This document shows positions 22,360-34,700 of a stretch of DNA of 64,000 nucleotides, piece by piece. The translations under genes were made by a program, and so were the position numbers. This DNA is from Tetracladium setigerum. Lineage: Eukaryota; Ascomycota; Leotiomycetes; Helotiales. The stretch lies in assembly GCA_031472005.1 (NCBI GenBank), contig PZJY01000011.1, positions 930,001 through 994,000 of the forward strand, given 5' to 3'. Positions within the stretch are counted from its first letter, which is position 1. Each line of letters opens with the position of its first letter. The notes beneath the pieces are model-generated. The model was not told the origin of the DNA. It was given only the letters and a program-made list of their open reading frames with translations, and did no database searches.

Positions 22360-24434
22360 ATGACATCTATCATTGCGCTCTCCGCCGCTGGGCTGTTTGT
22401 ATATTACATTGTTTCTTATGTTTTGGGTATTCGAAAACACATTGCGACAGCAAAGAAAATGGGACTACCTTACATTGTTGCTCGTCAGTATGTCCCATTC
22501 ACCCCACCAAGTCAAAGACTTATATAGGAACAGCCATCGGTCTATTCAACCCAGTTTGGATGGTTATGCAAACATTCTTGATTCCCCTGATCCAGAAGCT
22601 GCCTTCTGCGTGGTGGGAAAATTGGTTGAAGTCAGTAACAGAATCCATCTATTCGGTAGCGAAGGCTAACAGCTTGGTAGATACTGCAGAGTCGATTGGC
22701 CATGGGAATTACTCTATGATGGTTTCAGGAAGCACGGCGACGCTCTAATTGTAGTCTACCCCGACGGGCCCATGGTTTTTCTAGCAAATGCAGAAGCAAT
22801 CCACCAGGTTACCGCACGCCGCGAAGCTTTTCCCAAACAATTAGAACACTACAAGATACTCGACATCTTTGGCAGGAACATATTGAGTACAGAGGGGGCA
22901 GATTGGAAACAGCATCGGAAAGTGACGGCTCCGGGCTTCAACGAAAAGAACAATGTGTTGGTGTTCGCGGAATCTGCGAAACAAACAAGGGGAATGCTGC
23001 GGAAATGGCTGGGTGAGGGCAATGTCACTCGTAAGGATGTGCCAACGGATACGATGCGATTGACCCTGCATATAATAACAAAAATTGGGTTTGGGGTGAG
23101 CTTGCTCTGGCCTGGAGAGAAGCCCAGTGGAAATCAAAGTGTGAGGGATGCCGAGTTGAGTAGTAGTGAGCCCCCTGAGGGTCATACCATGAGCTTCGAG
23201 CACGCTTTGACCGAGTTGCTGGAGTATTTGATCTTGGTTTTGTTGGCGCCGAAATGGTTATTAAGTAAGTCGCAGAGCCTGCGATCTCAGACGAATTTCT
23301 CTAACACTCACAGAAATATTACCATTTAAAGCTACGAAAGTGGCATATGCATCATATTTAAACTGGAAACAGTACATGGATGAGTTGTTCCTCCAGAAAA
23401 TCGAAGATGCCAGAGAAGGGAAAGTTACGGAAGGTATGGATATTATGGGTTCTCTTGTACGGAGCTCGTATGGCGATGCAGCAACGGAGCTGAAGAGAAA
23501 CTCTGGTCAAGCTGAGAAGAACGAGGTTATGAAGGTTGTACTCTCGGATTCGGATATTCTAGGAGATGCTTTCGTTATGATACTTGCGGGTCACGAAACA
23601 ACTGCCAACTCCATTCATTTCTCGCTCATCGAACTGGCCATCAATCCCAAGCCACAGAGAGCCATTCAAAAAGAGGTGTACACCATCTTTGGAGATAAAC
23701 CATCCGAGGAGTGGGACTACGAATCCAACATCAACGCCCTACTCGGAGGAGTCGTAGGAGCCGTTCTCAATGAACAGTTACGTCTGATGCCACCAGTCAT
23801 TGCCATTCCCAAACACGTCAGTAAATCCTCCGATCAAACCATCAATATAGACGGGAAGAAGGTCACCCTGGCAGCAGGTACCAAAATCGCACTTGCAAGC
23901 CCAGCAGTCCAACGAAACCCCAGGTACTGGCCAACTCAAGCTTCAACCGTAACGGACAAAGATGACGATCTTGAAGATTTCCGACCAGAACGCTGGCTGG
24001 TCTCTGCAAATGGCGGAGCAGATACCAGCTCTGACCAAGATACCAATGACGAGGAATTCGAAGGTTTCACTGGCCAAAACACACACGCACAGCTATTCAG
24101 GCCAGTTCGCGGATCCTTCATCCCATTTTCTGAAGGGCCTCGGTCTTGTTTGGGTAGAAGATTAGCACAGGTTAAAATCATGGCCGTTTTGGCCGTTTTC
24201 TTTCAGACGTGCTCGGTTGAGCTGGCTGTTGATCAATGGGCAACTGATGAGGAGGTTGCGGCCATGACACAGGAAGAGAAGACGGCTGTTTATGCGAAGG
24301 CGCAGAAGTCGGCAAGGGATGTTATCAGGTCCGCATCGGCGAGGATCACTCTCAAGCTACATCCCCCGGGAGCCACTTTTATACCGGTTAGGATTGTGAA
24401 GAAGGGGGATGAGAGATTTGTGAATTTTATCTAG
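22360..24434 (+). CDS. Cytochrome P450 monooxygenase
   Basis: Four exons: 22360-22483, 22528-22630, 22681-23264 and 23314-24434. They total 1932 nt, 643 aa. The N-terminal membrane anchor is ALSAAGLFVYYIVSYVLGI. The I-helix motif AGHETT lies near residue 361 and the K-helix ExxR (LNEQLRL) near 421. The heme loop FSEGPRSCLGRRLAQ has its Cys ligand near 549. The sequence CRVDWPWELLYDGFRKHGD follows the two N-terminal exons. At 643 residues it exceeds the usual ~500-550, owing to an acidic insert (DTSSDQDTNDEEFEG) before the heme loop and a long segment after it. It is ER-bound with its catalytic domain in the cytosol and needs a P450 reductase. No biosynthetic partner genes lie nearby, so the substrate is unknown. 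Confidence 0.93.
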
Positions 24435-25188
24435 TAATATTGTAGAAATTGTGACATACGACTGGTAGACTTTAGACATTAAAAGAAGTTAATAATTTAT
24501 TAAAGATATATTTCAAGGGCTTCCTACCTACCTACTTAGGTAGATACGGGAAAACATTTATCTACTTTAATAGGTTTTCGAATAGGAATTGCTATTTGCT
24601 TTACGGGCTGGTGCTAGTGAGAAGCATGCTAGTATCCCCTCACTTGGATATCTTTAACTTCGAACGGTTTATCCTAGAGAAAGGGGTAAGAAACGTACCC
24701 AAGGAGCACCGTCTTTTCAAAAGGAGAATTTCGGTTTCAAATATTTGAAATCATCGTCGGTGTCGTAAGTTTGGAGTAAGTGCACTCACTACTCGTCATA
24801 TGCTCGTTGCCGCCAAGAATCACATCCACTGAGCTTAAAAGAAGCTCTTTCCATCAAGTACCGACGGAGATGTGGTCTTGTCATGAAAACAGAGGGCCCA
24901 GAGATTAAACCAAGACATCGTCGCCTGATGTCAATAACAACAGATGATTTAGGCTCATCTCATTCGTCATTTGTTTTGCTGATTTGTTCGTACCTTAATC
25001 ACGTGTAGCTACCTCCGTATTAGCGCTGTAAACATTGAGTTTACCCCCACCGCGACTGATCACAACAACGACCTTCCCTCATCACTCAAGTATCATCGAA
25101 TTGATCATTGGAAATTTTGCTTTAATCACTTCTACGAACACAAAAATCACGGTCGCATAAACGCGCACAATATATTCAAGCTTTCAAA
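24435..25188. other. Intergenic P450 / SAP-like membrane protein
   Basis: 3' flank of the P450 and promoter of the next plus-strand gene. A small inverted repeat CTACCTACTTAGGTAG (6-bp stem) lies near 24529-24544 in the P450 3' flank. Nothing else is seen. Confidence 0.5.
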
Positions 25189-26361
25189 ATGTCCGGAGTT
25201 TCATCTTTCCTCCAGAGAATGCGAAAGGCGGAGCTGCTAGAGCTCGCTGAAGAAGTCGGATTCACAGAGTACGAGACTCTCTCCTCCTTGCGCATTTTGG
25301 CAAACAATAAACTAACATGCGACAGTTATGACGGTTTGAAAAAGACCGAAGTCGAAGTCGCTCTGGACAGTTACCTCAAGGAAAATGCATCGGCGCATAG
25401 CGACAACCCCAGACTCGAGGCATACTATCGCCGACGAAGCGAAAGCTCGCCAGTGAAGAAAGAATCATCTATACTACCCGACGCAGCAGATGCAAAGCTC
25501 CGGTCGGTCAGGCGCAGGATCACAAAAGCAGCGGAAGATTTTGTCGCAACGTGAGTATCTCTCCGATCCGGACTCGACCCCAGGCGCGTCAACAGATGGT
25601 GCGATCGTTCGACAACTGACATTACGACGCAGAGATGAATCGGAAATCGAGCCTGCAGAAACGCGATCGCGAACCGCACTCACTCGAACCCCTCGACCAT
25701 CCGGACTTTCAAGCTTGTCCTTCGCGTCGGGTGTACCCCTCCCACCATCCCCGCAGTCGTCGCGAACGCCATCGATCGCCAAACCACTGCCATTCGCTCA
25801 AAACTCTCAAACGCGTACGAGGAATCAGGTATTATCGAAAACACACATGCGGCGCGTGAAGCGTTTTCGTCAGTCGTCACGGTGCAGGCGCTTGTTATCG
25901 CTTTCGAGCTCTATAAGCTGCGAAAGGAGATCCTAGCCGACAGATACGCGTTCACATTTCCTGCGATCGCGTTCTTGGGTACACCTGAATACCCAGTCAA
26001 CATTCCTGACCTGTTCCTCCTCCTTACGGGCTCATTCTGGGGTCCCGCAACGCTATGGGGATTCTCTAGCTTGTTGATTCCGCTTTTCGCGTCATACTTT
26101 GTCAACTTGACGAGCAGGCCTTCCAGAGGACGTGGAAATGTCTCAAACTTCAATTATGAGTTTGATCCGTTGACTTTCAATATTGTCAAGGCATTGTTGA
26201 CGTTCGTCATTTACGGACAAGATGTGACATTTGGTGGATTGGTTGATCTCGAGAGCGTTGCTCGTATCAACTCCGCTATCTATGGGGGATGGAAAGGGGT
26301 TCTCGTTGGAAATGGTATTGGCGCGCTTGTCACGTTATACGAGGCTATCGTGAGAAAGTAA
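25189..26361 (+). CDS. Conserved fungal protein, N-terminal SAP/HeH-like helices and C-terminal membrane segments (frame interrupted)
   Basis: Exons 25189-25550 and 25633-26361. With one base restored in the CCCC run at 25749-25752 the total is 1092 nt, 363 aa. The N-terminus (MRKAELLELAEEVGFTEYE, then GLKKTEVEVALDSYL) resembles the helix-turn-helix pairs of SAP or HeH DNA-binding motifs. A basic Ser/Arg/Pro-rich linker follows. The C-terminal half has hydrophobic stretches (YAFTFPAIAFLG, FLLLTGSFWGPATLWGFSSLLIPLFASYF, FNIVKALLTFVIYG), so two to four membrane segments are likely. Before the slip the frame ends PLPPSP; after it, it resumes AVVANAID. A SAP-like head with a membrane tail suggests nuclear-envelope anchoring of chromatin, which is inference only. 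Confidence 0.75.
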
Positions 26362-27728
26362 ACTCAGCTTTCATGGGTTTAGAAGTCAGCGCGTCCAGCA
26401 CAGGTTGACTCTACGATGCAGACGAATATTGATGATTTGCCGTATCTAAAGACCATGGATCTGGGCTGGATATAAGGGAAACGTTCTGGCTCGGGTTGCG
26501 GAAAGGGGATGAAGAGGAATCACTGTCTGATTTGTTTCCCCCTCATTTGATTTGGTTTCCCTTTTTTTTTTAACTTTCTCATGAGCGACCGCTCTCTTTG
26601 TTGCCAACACGCATGGTTTCAGGAGAACCATTTGGGATGGCGTTTGAGGCGCGAGGAGGGCTTTGTTGGACATGAAAGAGCTTGCCTTCCTGTATGGTCT
26701 GGCTCTGGCTTGGTTTGGTTGATTTCCTTGGCCTGTCTTTTATGTGTATATGACTGGGAGTGATGGGATTGGGTTTTCTATAGTTACGGGTTGCAAATTA
26801 AGTTGTTTGTTATTCAAAGATAGCTATAATGACTGTGGTTTGCTGGTGCCATGATTTAGTTTACTTTTGTGTGCTGGCTTTGGGTGTTTTGATGTCTCGA
26901 GTTCATTCAGGACGGAATCTTGTGGAAGGTAATTTGCAGAACATCTTTTCAGTACAGACGCGAGTGTGCAATATCAATACACTGAAAACTCGGAAAACAG
27001 CAAGAGGACCTAGAAGAAGAAACCAACATCTTCACACATACCTGCCAAGGCTCCCTGAAAAGTGACCAGTGCTGGAGGAGCAATTACGAATATACTCGCT
27101 TCGAAGTCAACAACCTCTCGATTCTTATCAACAAAGTTTCAATGCAGCCTATTTCTTATTTCCATAACTGTAGCAACTATTTCACAGTGTCTCCCATGAA
27201 AATACAATGGATGTTTTGTTCGCGGTTTGGTGACGTGACGAGCATCATCCTCGGTCTTTTTCAATGTTGTCATTGGAAGTGAAGACAAGAAAAGGGGCAA
27301 AATTGGAATAATCTACACCACACGAAGGGAAATAATGATAAGTGACATATATACACCAGTCCAGAAAGATCAAATATAATGTATCGTGAAGAAGCGTAAC
27401 GTTAAATTCTATTTGCCCAAATAAAACTCCTGTCCTCGATAGAGGCTGTTTATGGAAAGAAAAGGAGAGCATAAAATCCAAGACGTCTTATCCGGACTAG
27501 CGCCCTCTTGCTTACCTGTTCCGCTCCACGAATCATCGGCCCATGGCGTTGGTGATGATCGCGAAACGACTTTTTAATTGATCAGAGCTCTGTCCAAGGC
27601 ATCGCCCATACGACAACATCTCTCCTTCACTCCTTTCGACAGCCTCGCCCATCTGGCTGCCATTTCAACTGCCAATTCTTTTTCTTCTTATATCCTTTAT
27701 CTTGCCCTAATAATCCGTCGCTTTCCTC
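26362..27728. other. Intergenic, TOM70 promoter
   Basis: 1.37 kb without a recognisable exon. It includes a T-rich run near 26561-26572. Short ORFs here look random. Confidence 0.5.
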
Positions 27729-29786
27729 ATGGCCACCCAATTCACAATCCCGGTTGGGCAGCCGGCAACGTCCATCCCAGATCCAGATTTCACCCTTTCA
27801 GGGCCGCCCTCGTCATTTTGGGATCGCATCTCAACATGGGCATCTGAAAATAAGGCTGTTGTGTATACAATTGCTGGTGTAGCAGTGGTCGTCACTGGTG
27901 CTGGTGTCGCATATTATCTGACGGACTCGGTATGAGCTCATCGTGCCTCGGACGATGTTGGACGAAAGATCTGCTAACCACCAATATGCATCACAGAGTA
28001 CAACCACATCTTCCCGCGATCCAGCAAAGAAGGCCGGCAAGAAGGAGAAGCGGAAAAAGAAGGAAGAACAGAAAAAGGCTGTTGATCTAGAGAAAGGCAC
28101 CGCAGATAAGGGACCAAAAGCCCCATCGGTTGAGGCCGTCGAGGAGCTGCCCCATGTGACAGAGAGCACAGTCGAGACACTGACAGCCGAGCAAAGAAAG
28201 GATTTTGCTGGAAAGTTGAAGGCTGCGGGAAATGCGGCATACTCGAATAAGGACTACACAAAGGCCATCGATTTATACGGACAAGCCATTCTCTGCAAGC
28301 CCGATCCAATCTACTACTCTAACCGTGCCGCCTGTTATAATGCTTTGGGAGAATGGGAGAAGGTCATTGAGGATACCACTGCTGCTATTGCACTCGACAG
28401 CGAATATGTAAAAGCTCTTAACCGACGGGCTACTGCGTACGAGCAAACCGAAAAATTCAGCGAAGCTCTCCTCGACTTTACCGCCTCTTGCATTATCGAC
28501 GAATTCCAAAACCAAGCCAGTGCCAATGCTGTCGAGAGACTGCTCAAGAAGGTTGCAGAACAGAAGGGCAAGGCCATTCTTGCCACCAAGAACAAGCAGC
28601 TCCCTAGCCCTACATTCGTTACCAACTACCTTCAAAGTTTCCGAAACCGATCGCCGCCAGCTGGATTAGAAGACAGTGAAGATTTCTCCGAGGAAACTGG
28701 AAAGGGACAACTGCAACTTGGTATTCGCTCTATGGCTCAAAAGACTGGTGATGGATACAAGGACGCTGCTGCTGCATTCGACAAGGCTTTGGAGCTAGGT
28801 GATCTTGGGGACTTGGAAGCTTTCGCATACAACATGCGTGGAACCTTCAAATACCTTCGTGGAGACAACGTGGATGCCTTGGCCGATTTGACCAAGAGTG
28901 TTGATTTGGATCCCTCGTTGACACAGAGTTTCGTCAAGAGAGCTAGCATGCATCTCGAGCTTGGTATGTGAGCTGTAATTCTGCAACAGACGTCGAGTTA
29001 ACAATGTACAGGTGACAAGGATGCTGCGGCAGAGGACTTCGAGAAGGCAATGGCCCAAAACAAGGATGACCCAGACATCTACTATCACCGTGCTCAATTG
29101 CAATTCATCCTCGGAGAGTTTGCGAGCGCCGCTAAGGACTACCAAAAGTCCATCGACCTTGACCGAGACTTCATCTTCTCCCACATTCAACTTGGTGTCA
29201 CACAGTACAAGTTGGACTCGGTCGCTTCATCAATGGCCACTTTCCGAAGATGCATTAGGCAGTTCGAGAAGGTACCAGATGTGTACAATTACTATGGGGA
29301 ATTACTCTTGGACCAACAAAGATATCAAGATGCCATTAACAACTTCGACATTGCCATGGATCTCGAGAAGGAGACCAAGCCTTTGGGCATGAGTGTTCTG
29401 CCCTTGATCAACAAGGCCCTGGCTCTCTTCTCGTGGAAGCAAGACTTCCCAGAAGCTGAGGCACTTTGCCAGAAGGCTCTCATCAGTAAGTCATGTATTT
29501 TGAACACTATTTGGACAAGATTCTAATTCAAGTAGTTGACCCTGAGTGTGACATCGCCGTGGCCACCATGGCTCAACTCTTGCTCCAACAAGGCAAAGTA
29601 ACAGAAGCCCTCGGCTATTTCGAACGGGCCGCCGAACTCTCGCGAACAGAAGGCGAAATTGTCAACGCCCTCTCTTACGCTGAAGCCACACGAACACAAC
29701 TCGAAGTCCAAGAGAAATATCCCCAACTCGCCCGCAGGCTACAGGGAATGGGTGGTATCGGTGGGGCTCGCGCGCCAGGGATGTAA
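27729..29786 (+). CDS. TOM70: Mitochondrial import receptor subunit TOM70
   Basis: Four exons: 27729-27929, 27997-28963, 29012-29485 and 29536-29786. They total 1893 nt, 630 aa. A single N-terminal membrane anchor (about residues 43-64, VVYTIAGVAVVVTGAGVAYYL) is followed by a highly charged KK/E-rich linker, the arrangement of an N-anchored outer-membrane receptor. Tetratricopeptide repeats begin at FAGKLKAAGNAAYSNKDY; this first cluster is the clamp that binds Hsp70/Hsp90 C-termini. Further TPRs (AYNMRGTFKYLRG, YYHRAQLQFILGEF, YNYYGELLLDQQRY) form the C-terminal preprotein-binding part. It receives carrier proteins and other hydrophobic precursors at the mitochondrial surface. The gene is intact in frame and its length matches the family. 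Confidence 0.96.
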
Positions 29787-30890
29787 TGAGAGAATAATAT
29801 GAGCGAAGATGAAGATGGAGATGAAGAGATGTTTTGATAGTCGCATGGTGGACGGATTTTTGATATACAAACAAACATGGTGGTGGATGGTACGATTGAA
29901 AGGGATGTGGGATGGATGGGGGCGGTTGCTTGATGGTAACAGCAGCGAAAGAAAAAAGACCTTGTACCTAATACTCCGCTTTTACTCTTGGAGAGATTGT
30001 ACACTAAAATTGAGAAAATAACGCCGACGCACTTTTTTATCCTTCTAAGCTTGATCGGTGTGCAGCTATTTTTCTAGAGATTGTGAGACGCGAGGAGACT
30101 TGGGTGTTGGGTGAATACCTAGGTATATCAAAAGCCTGTCTTTTGTCCATAGAAGCTTCCCGTAAGTCTGTGAGGCAGTTGCTGAAGGCTGTCATTTTTG
30201 GTGTCTCTATGTTAGTATTTGGAGACCAAAGAAAAGTAGGTGGACGGCATTCTTTTCTTTTCTTTCCTCTCCTCGATCCCTTACAACTAGTATCCATGCC
30301 TTCCCTCAACTTTGTCATGGTGTAAATTCACACTATGTGCTGTTTTCGACACATAAGAAAGTAGGATTGATAAATCCTCAAATCCACCTTGTCTCAGTAC
30401 CGACAAGATCTTAAGGTCTCAAACCTCCTGTTCGCCCACAACTTCAAACCTCGCTGCTCTTGTTCAGGTAATGCTTGTATCCTATCTTGTTCGGTATACT
30501 GAGAAAGTTGCTTCGAGGAAAGCCTCTTCACGTCGCTTACTTCGTGTCTCAAGAATTGATACAGTATGTGTGAAAGTGCTTTTAAGTCTTTTGTAGTATG
30601 AATTGAATATTTTTAAATTTTTACTTCCTCATTCATTGCTGAATGAGTGATCAAGCTAGGTATGTGTATTAGATTTACCATCCAAACTTTTTCTCTCCAC
30701 TATCACGACGTCTGAACGTCCCCTCTATAAAAGTAATGCCCATGATATATGAACCAATCGCCCCCAATATTTTTGGAAAGGAAAAGAAGAGAAAAAAGAC
30801 ACAAAGCCACCATCCCAAGAAACGCCAATCAAACCCACAATATTAAATCCCGTCACACCCTGTGCAAGCTACATGTACCACTACCACCCT
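29787..30890. other. Intergenic between convergent TOM70 and DUF3455 genes
   Basis: Holds the 3' flanks of both genes. A TATAAAA near 30725 has no gene in a fitting position. Nothing else is recognisable. Confidence 0.5.
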
Positions 30891-31720
30891 CTACTTGTAA
30901 AACCAATACTCAGTAGCATACTCCACACTCTTCACACCCACCTTCTCACAAGCGCCACCACCACCACCAACAGTAACAACGCGGTAAACCTGGTTAAGAC
31001 CAACACTCTTTCCAGTATAAGGCGCAACTTTCTTCTCATCCAAGAGCAACCAATCGACAGCAGCAGTCTTAGCTGGTCCTTTATCAGCTGTAGCCGGTGC
31101 AGCAACACCAAGGGTCTTGGCTACGAAAACAATAGGTTTTGGGTTGGTTTTGCTGGCTGTGAGTGTGAAAACTGGCGTTCCGGCTGAGTCGAAGTAGTGG
31201 TGGCCAATGTAGGGGAGGTTGAGGAGGGCAGAGGTGCCGCGGGGTGTAGGTTTGTAGGCGGCTTTGGAGGGGAGGGCGTGTACTGCTTTGAGGTCTTTTT
31301 TGGAGAGGGCTGTGGCATCTGTTGTTGTTTAATTGTGTTAGTTTTGGTTTGAATATTGGGTTAAGAGATATATGGTTTTGGTTCAGGTTGATTTACCATA
31401 GAGATTTGCAATTGCACCGATGGCAACTGGCTTTTCGCCAATGGCTGAGCAGGTGTAGTTTTGAATGCCGCGGCCGATGGCAATGTAGGCGAGTGTTCCG
31501 TTTGAAGCTGGTAGTTCAGAAGCACCTTGGTTTGATATTAGTTTTTGAAACTTGATTAGTGGTGGTGGGGGGTGAAGAACATACCTCCATTGACGGGAAG
31601 AGCAAGTGTTGTTGGTTTATCATCGCATGGTGGCGCTGGTGTTGGTGCGGCGGAAGTGGATTGGAGAAGAGTGATGCTTGTGATGGCAATGCCTGCTAGC
31701 AGGGAGCGAATTGAAGGCAT
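30891..31720 (-). CDS. Secreted DUF3455 family protein
   Basis: Three exons on the minus strand: 31720-31585, 31525-31397 and 31318-30891. They total 693 nt, 230 aa. A signal peptide occupies about residues 1-24 (MPSIRSLLAGIAITSITLLQ then STSA). The mature protein shows the DUF3455 pattern: LPxNGTLAYIAIGRGIQNYTC near the start, then IANLYDAT, later GHHYFDSAGTPVF, and the end EYATEYWFYK. Fungal members are often mislabelled malate dehydrogenase; no dehydrogenase motif is present. The function is unknown. Secretion is inferred from the signal peptide and two conserved Cys positions. Confidence 0.9.
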
Positions 31721-34700
31721 ATTGGAAGATGTGAAGTGAGAAAGTCTTTGTCGAAAAGACGGGTGTTGGAAATGTAAGATGAGAGATGCGCGAGAAGATG
31801 GTTCAGAAAACTGGTGGTTTGTTGTGAAATCGAAGAAGTAGTATAGTAGAATGGAGATCCAATTAATCGAATACGAGCAAAGGAAATAAGTAAACAGTTA
31901 GGTAATGGAAGTGCGAACTGAATGAAGCTGATGATGATGATAATCTCGAAAATGTAGAGCAGACCTACTTTCTCTTATACACCTGCTCCCACCCATCGAT
32001 CGCATGCATACCTTAAGTTCGCATGCAGTGTAAACGGCCACTTGACCGGGACCCTTGGTCGTACATCCTCGAGGCATTCTTCCTTTGGACGGAAGGCTGC
32101 TGCTACACTTGGACTAACTACTGGGATCTGACTAGCAAGCTAAGGTAGCTAGGACACTCCCACCTCGCCCTTCCTCTGCTCAGATTCCCAAAATTGTTGT
32201 TGCTCGACCTGCTTGCCGCATGCCTGCATTCATGTCGGCCACAACCTTGCTGCAGCGCGCTAATAGATGTTGGTGTGTGTGGCACTGTGGTCGGCTGAAC
32301 TGTCTGCCATGCCAACCCCCTCGATTAAACTTCTCAAGTCCCGCGGTTGGATTTATTCTGTCGGGAATTTAAGCAAGGAGAATTGAGGAATTCATGTCAC
32401 CCTTTGCTCACTGCCGTTGCTGCGTTTGAATGTTCAAGATATCCAAGACATCGCTTCAGTCCGGAGTGTAAACAAAGTCAAGATCGCCAAAAGCCTCACA
32501 CACCCAAGCTTGTTTCCCTTCCTCGCCTTCTCCCCGAAGCCACGATGATGACCCTGGTAGGCTTAGTCTTGAAAGCGTCCTCGGAGTATTTTAGCCGGCG
32601 GCAATTCATCAATCAAAAACCTGACCAAAACTGCCACCCTTGCCCTGTCCTATTCTGCTTGCGTCTTGAATATCCCGTTACGCAACACTTCGTCCTTTTC
32701 CTTTCTTTTACCACGCCTCCCCCAACAGGAGGCCTTATCCATGATCGCCCTTGCCTACTCCGTACTTCCTGAATCCTGTCAGACTGTTATTTGTCAAGGT
32801 AGGACGGGTCCCCGATTATGCTGCCAAGTTGGAGTTTTTTCAACTGTAATAGTGTACGGTGGGGTGCTCGGGTACAGAATCGGCGTTTGATCCTCCTCCC
32901 ACGAACTTGAGCTCGAAACATGGGATCAGACGAAAATCTTTCCCCTCTGCGCGAGGTACGAACCGTGTTTGAAAGTACGATCGGTTTCTTTTGACGTGAA
33001 TGTTTCCCGTAGATGAGTGTCTTGTTCCTTTTTGTTTCGCGAAACAAAGCAACCCGTCAAGGTTTCAGGTTTGGACTTCGGATGGGTGCGAGCTTTGAGA
33101 TGGAATCTCTTTGGAATCTGATCTGTAAGCTCGAGCTCGAGCTCTCTCCTCCCGGTCGTCAAGCTTCCAACAATATCATTCCCCCAAGTCATAAAATAAA
33201 GGTTCCATATTTCGTGCAGCACACCTCGTGCAACTCCCTAGATAGGCCTCATCTCCATGAGATTGCTTAAGCGCTGGACTTTTGCTCTCCAATAATTAAG
33301 CGAACGAAGTGGTGTGGTGTGGTGTAGAGGTACAGTAGACTACTGTACATGCAAGCAAGTCAAGAAGAGTAAGTATGCTCTTCTGTGCGACCTCAACAAC
33401 CTCAAGAAATCTAAAATTCCAAAATCGCAAATCCCGAATAATTCCAAGTCCTCGTAAAAGATTACAGAAGGGAAAAGCCTCCTACTCCTTTCATCTTCCC
33501 CAGAAACGTTTGAGAGCTATATGGACCTCCTGATATACCAAACATCTTCAGTCCGAGCCCAAAACTCAAGACTCCTGCTTTTTGAAACCCCACAACCTTC
33601 CCTTTTTCGCCAAGGGTAGATCAGATCACTTCCCGACCCTCGCGTTTGTTTCCCTCCGCATGCCCCTGTCAAATAGCGAAAAGAGGTTAGCCTTATGGTC
33701 TGACAAAAGAGCAAAAGAGTCCAGCCGGCAAAAGAAGGAGAAGAGGAAGAGAGTTAGCGCATGCAAGCCACATTCCTCTCCCATCACGGGTTGCTGTCCG
33801 TCCCTCCTCTTTTCTCTCCCTGTCGCTCTTGTCATATCATGATTCCCGATATAGGTCTTTTTAGCTTCATTAATTCAACATCAGCACGGAAGGTGGTCGG
33901 ATGTCGGGTACGATGTGGATGAACACAAAGTGGGGAAATTAGGTGCCATTTATTTCGATTTCTTATTTTAGAATTATGGGTAATTAGCTGACATTCATCT
34001 CTCTTCCCATGTGTGTGGGACGGACTGACCACCTGGAGAGTCGTGCACATGCAGGCTTTTGATTTCCTATCCTACCTAGCCTAGTCCACGAGGATAATCA
34101 TTCTCAAAATAATGCTTGACATTATGCTTAATTCAAAATAATGAGGAATCAAGTTTTCTGAAATCGGCCTGATGGAAGGCACTTTTCTTTCTTTCTTTGT
34201 TTGTTGGCCTCGTGTTTAGGTCTCGATATTTGTCTTGTTGTGTTGGCGGCGCTTGTATTACCTCTTCTTATGTCCAACAGCATGTATCGGCATGCAAAAC
34301 CCAAACCAAACACAGCCAAGTTAGCCAACTTGACTCTTCCGCGTTCTCTTGGAAAAGTTACTCAAGACCTGACCCAAGACCTTGGAAAGGCGTGAAGCGC
34401 TTAACTTGTCCTGATCTGATTTTCAACCTCGATCTAAGCGATGACCGAGGTCGACAGACCGCGACCTGCAAGCGAAGGAACATGGCGAAGGAGTGGAAGA
34501 ACGTGGCACTGCTGCTCTGCGCATCTGCTTACTTGAGGTGAATGTGTGTTGGAGGCACAATGTAAGTGTTGGTGGAAGGACGATAGACTCGTCCACGGGA
34601 TCGTTGGGAACGTGGGTTGGTAAACTCTATCGGGCATAGATTTGAATGCTTGTTATTACTATGCTATCATGATGCATACATTTTATTATTGGGAATTTAG

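Noticed and set aside
642..24434. Secondary-metabolite cluster joining the LaeA-like gene, MFS transporter and P450
   Set aside because: No polyketide, peptide or terpene synthase is present, and DNMT5, eL42 and other housekeeping genes intervene.
30725..30731. TATA box on the plus strand
   Set aside because: No plus-strand gene follows within a sensible distance; the next gene is on the minus strand and ends at 30891.
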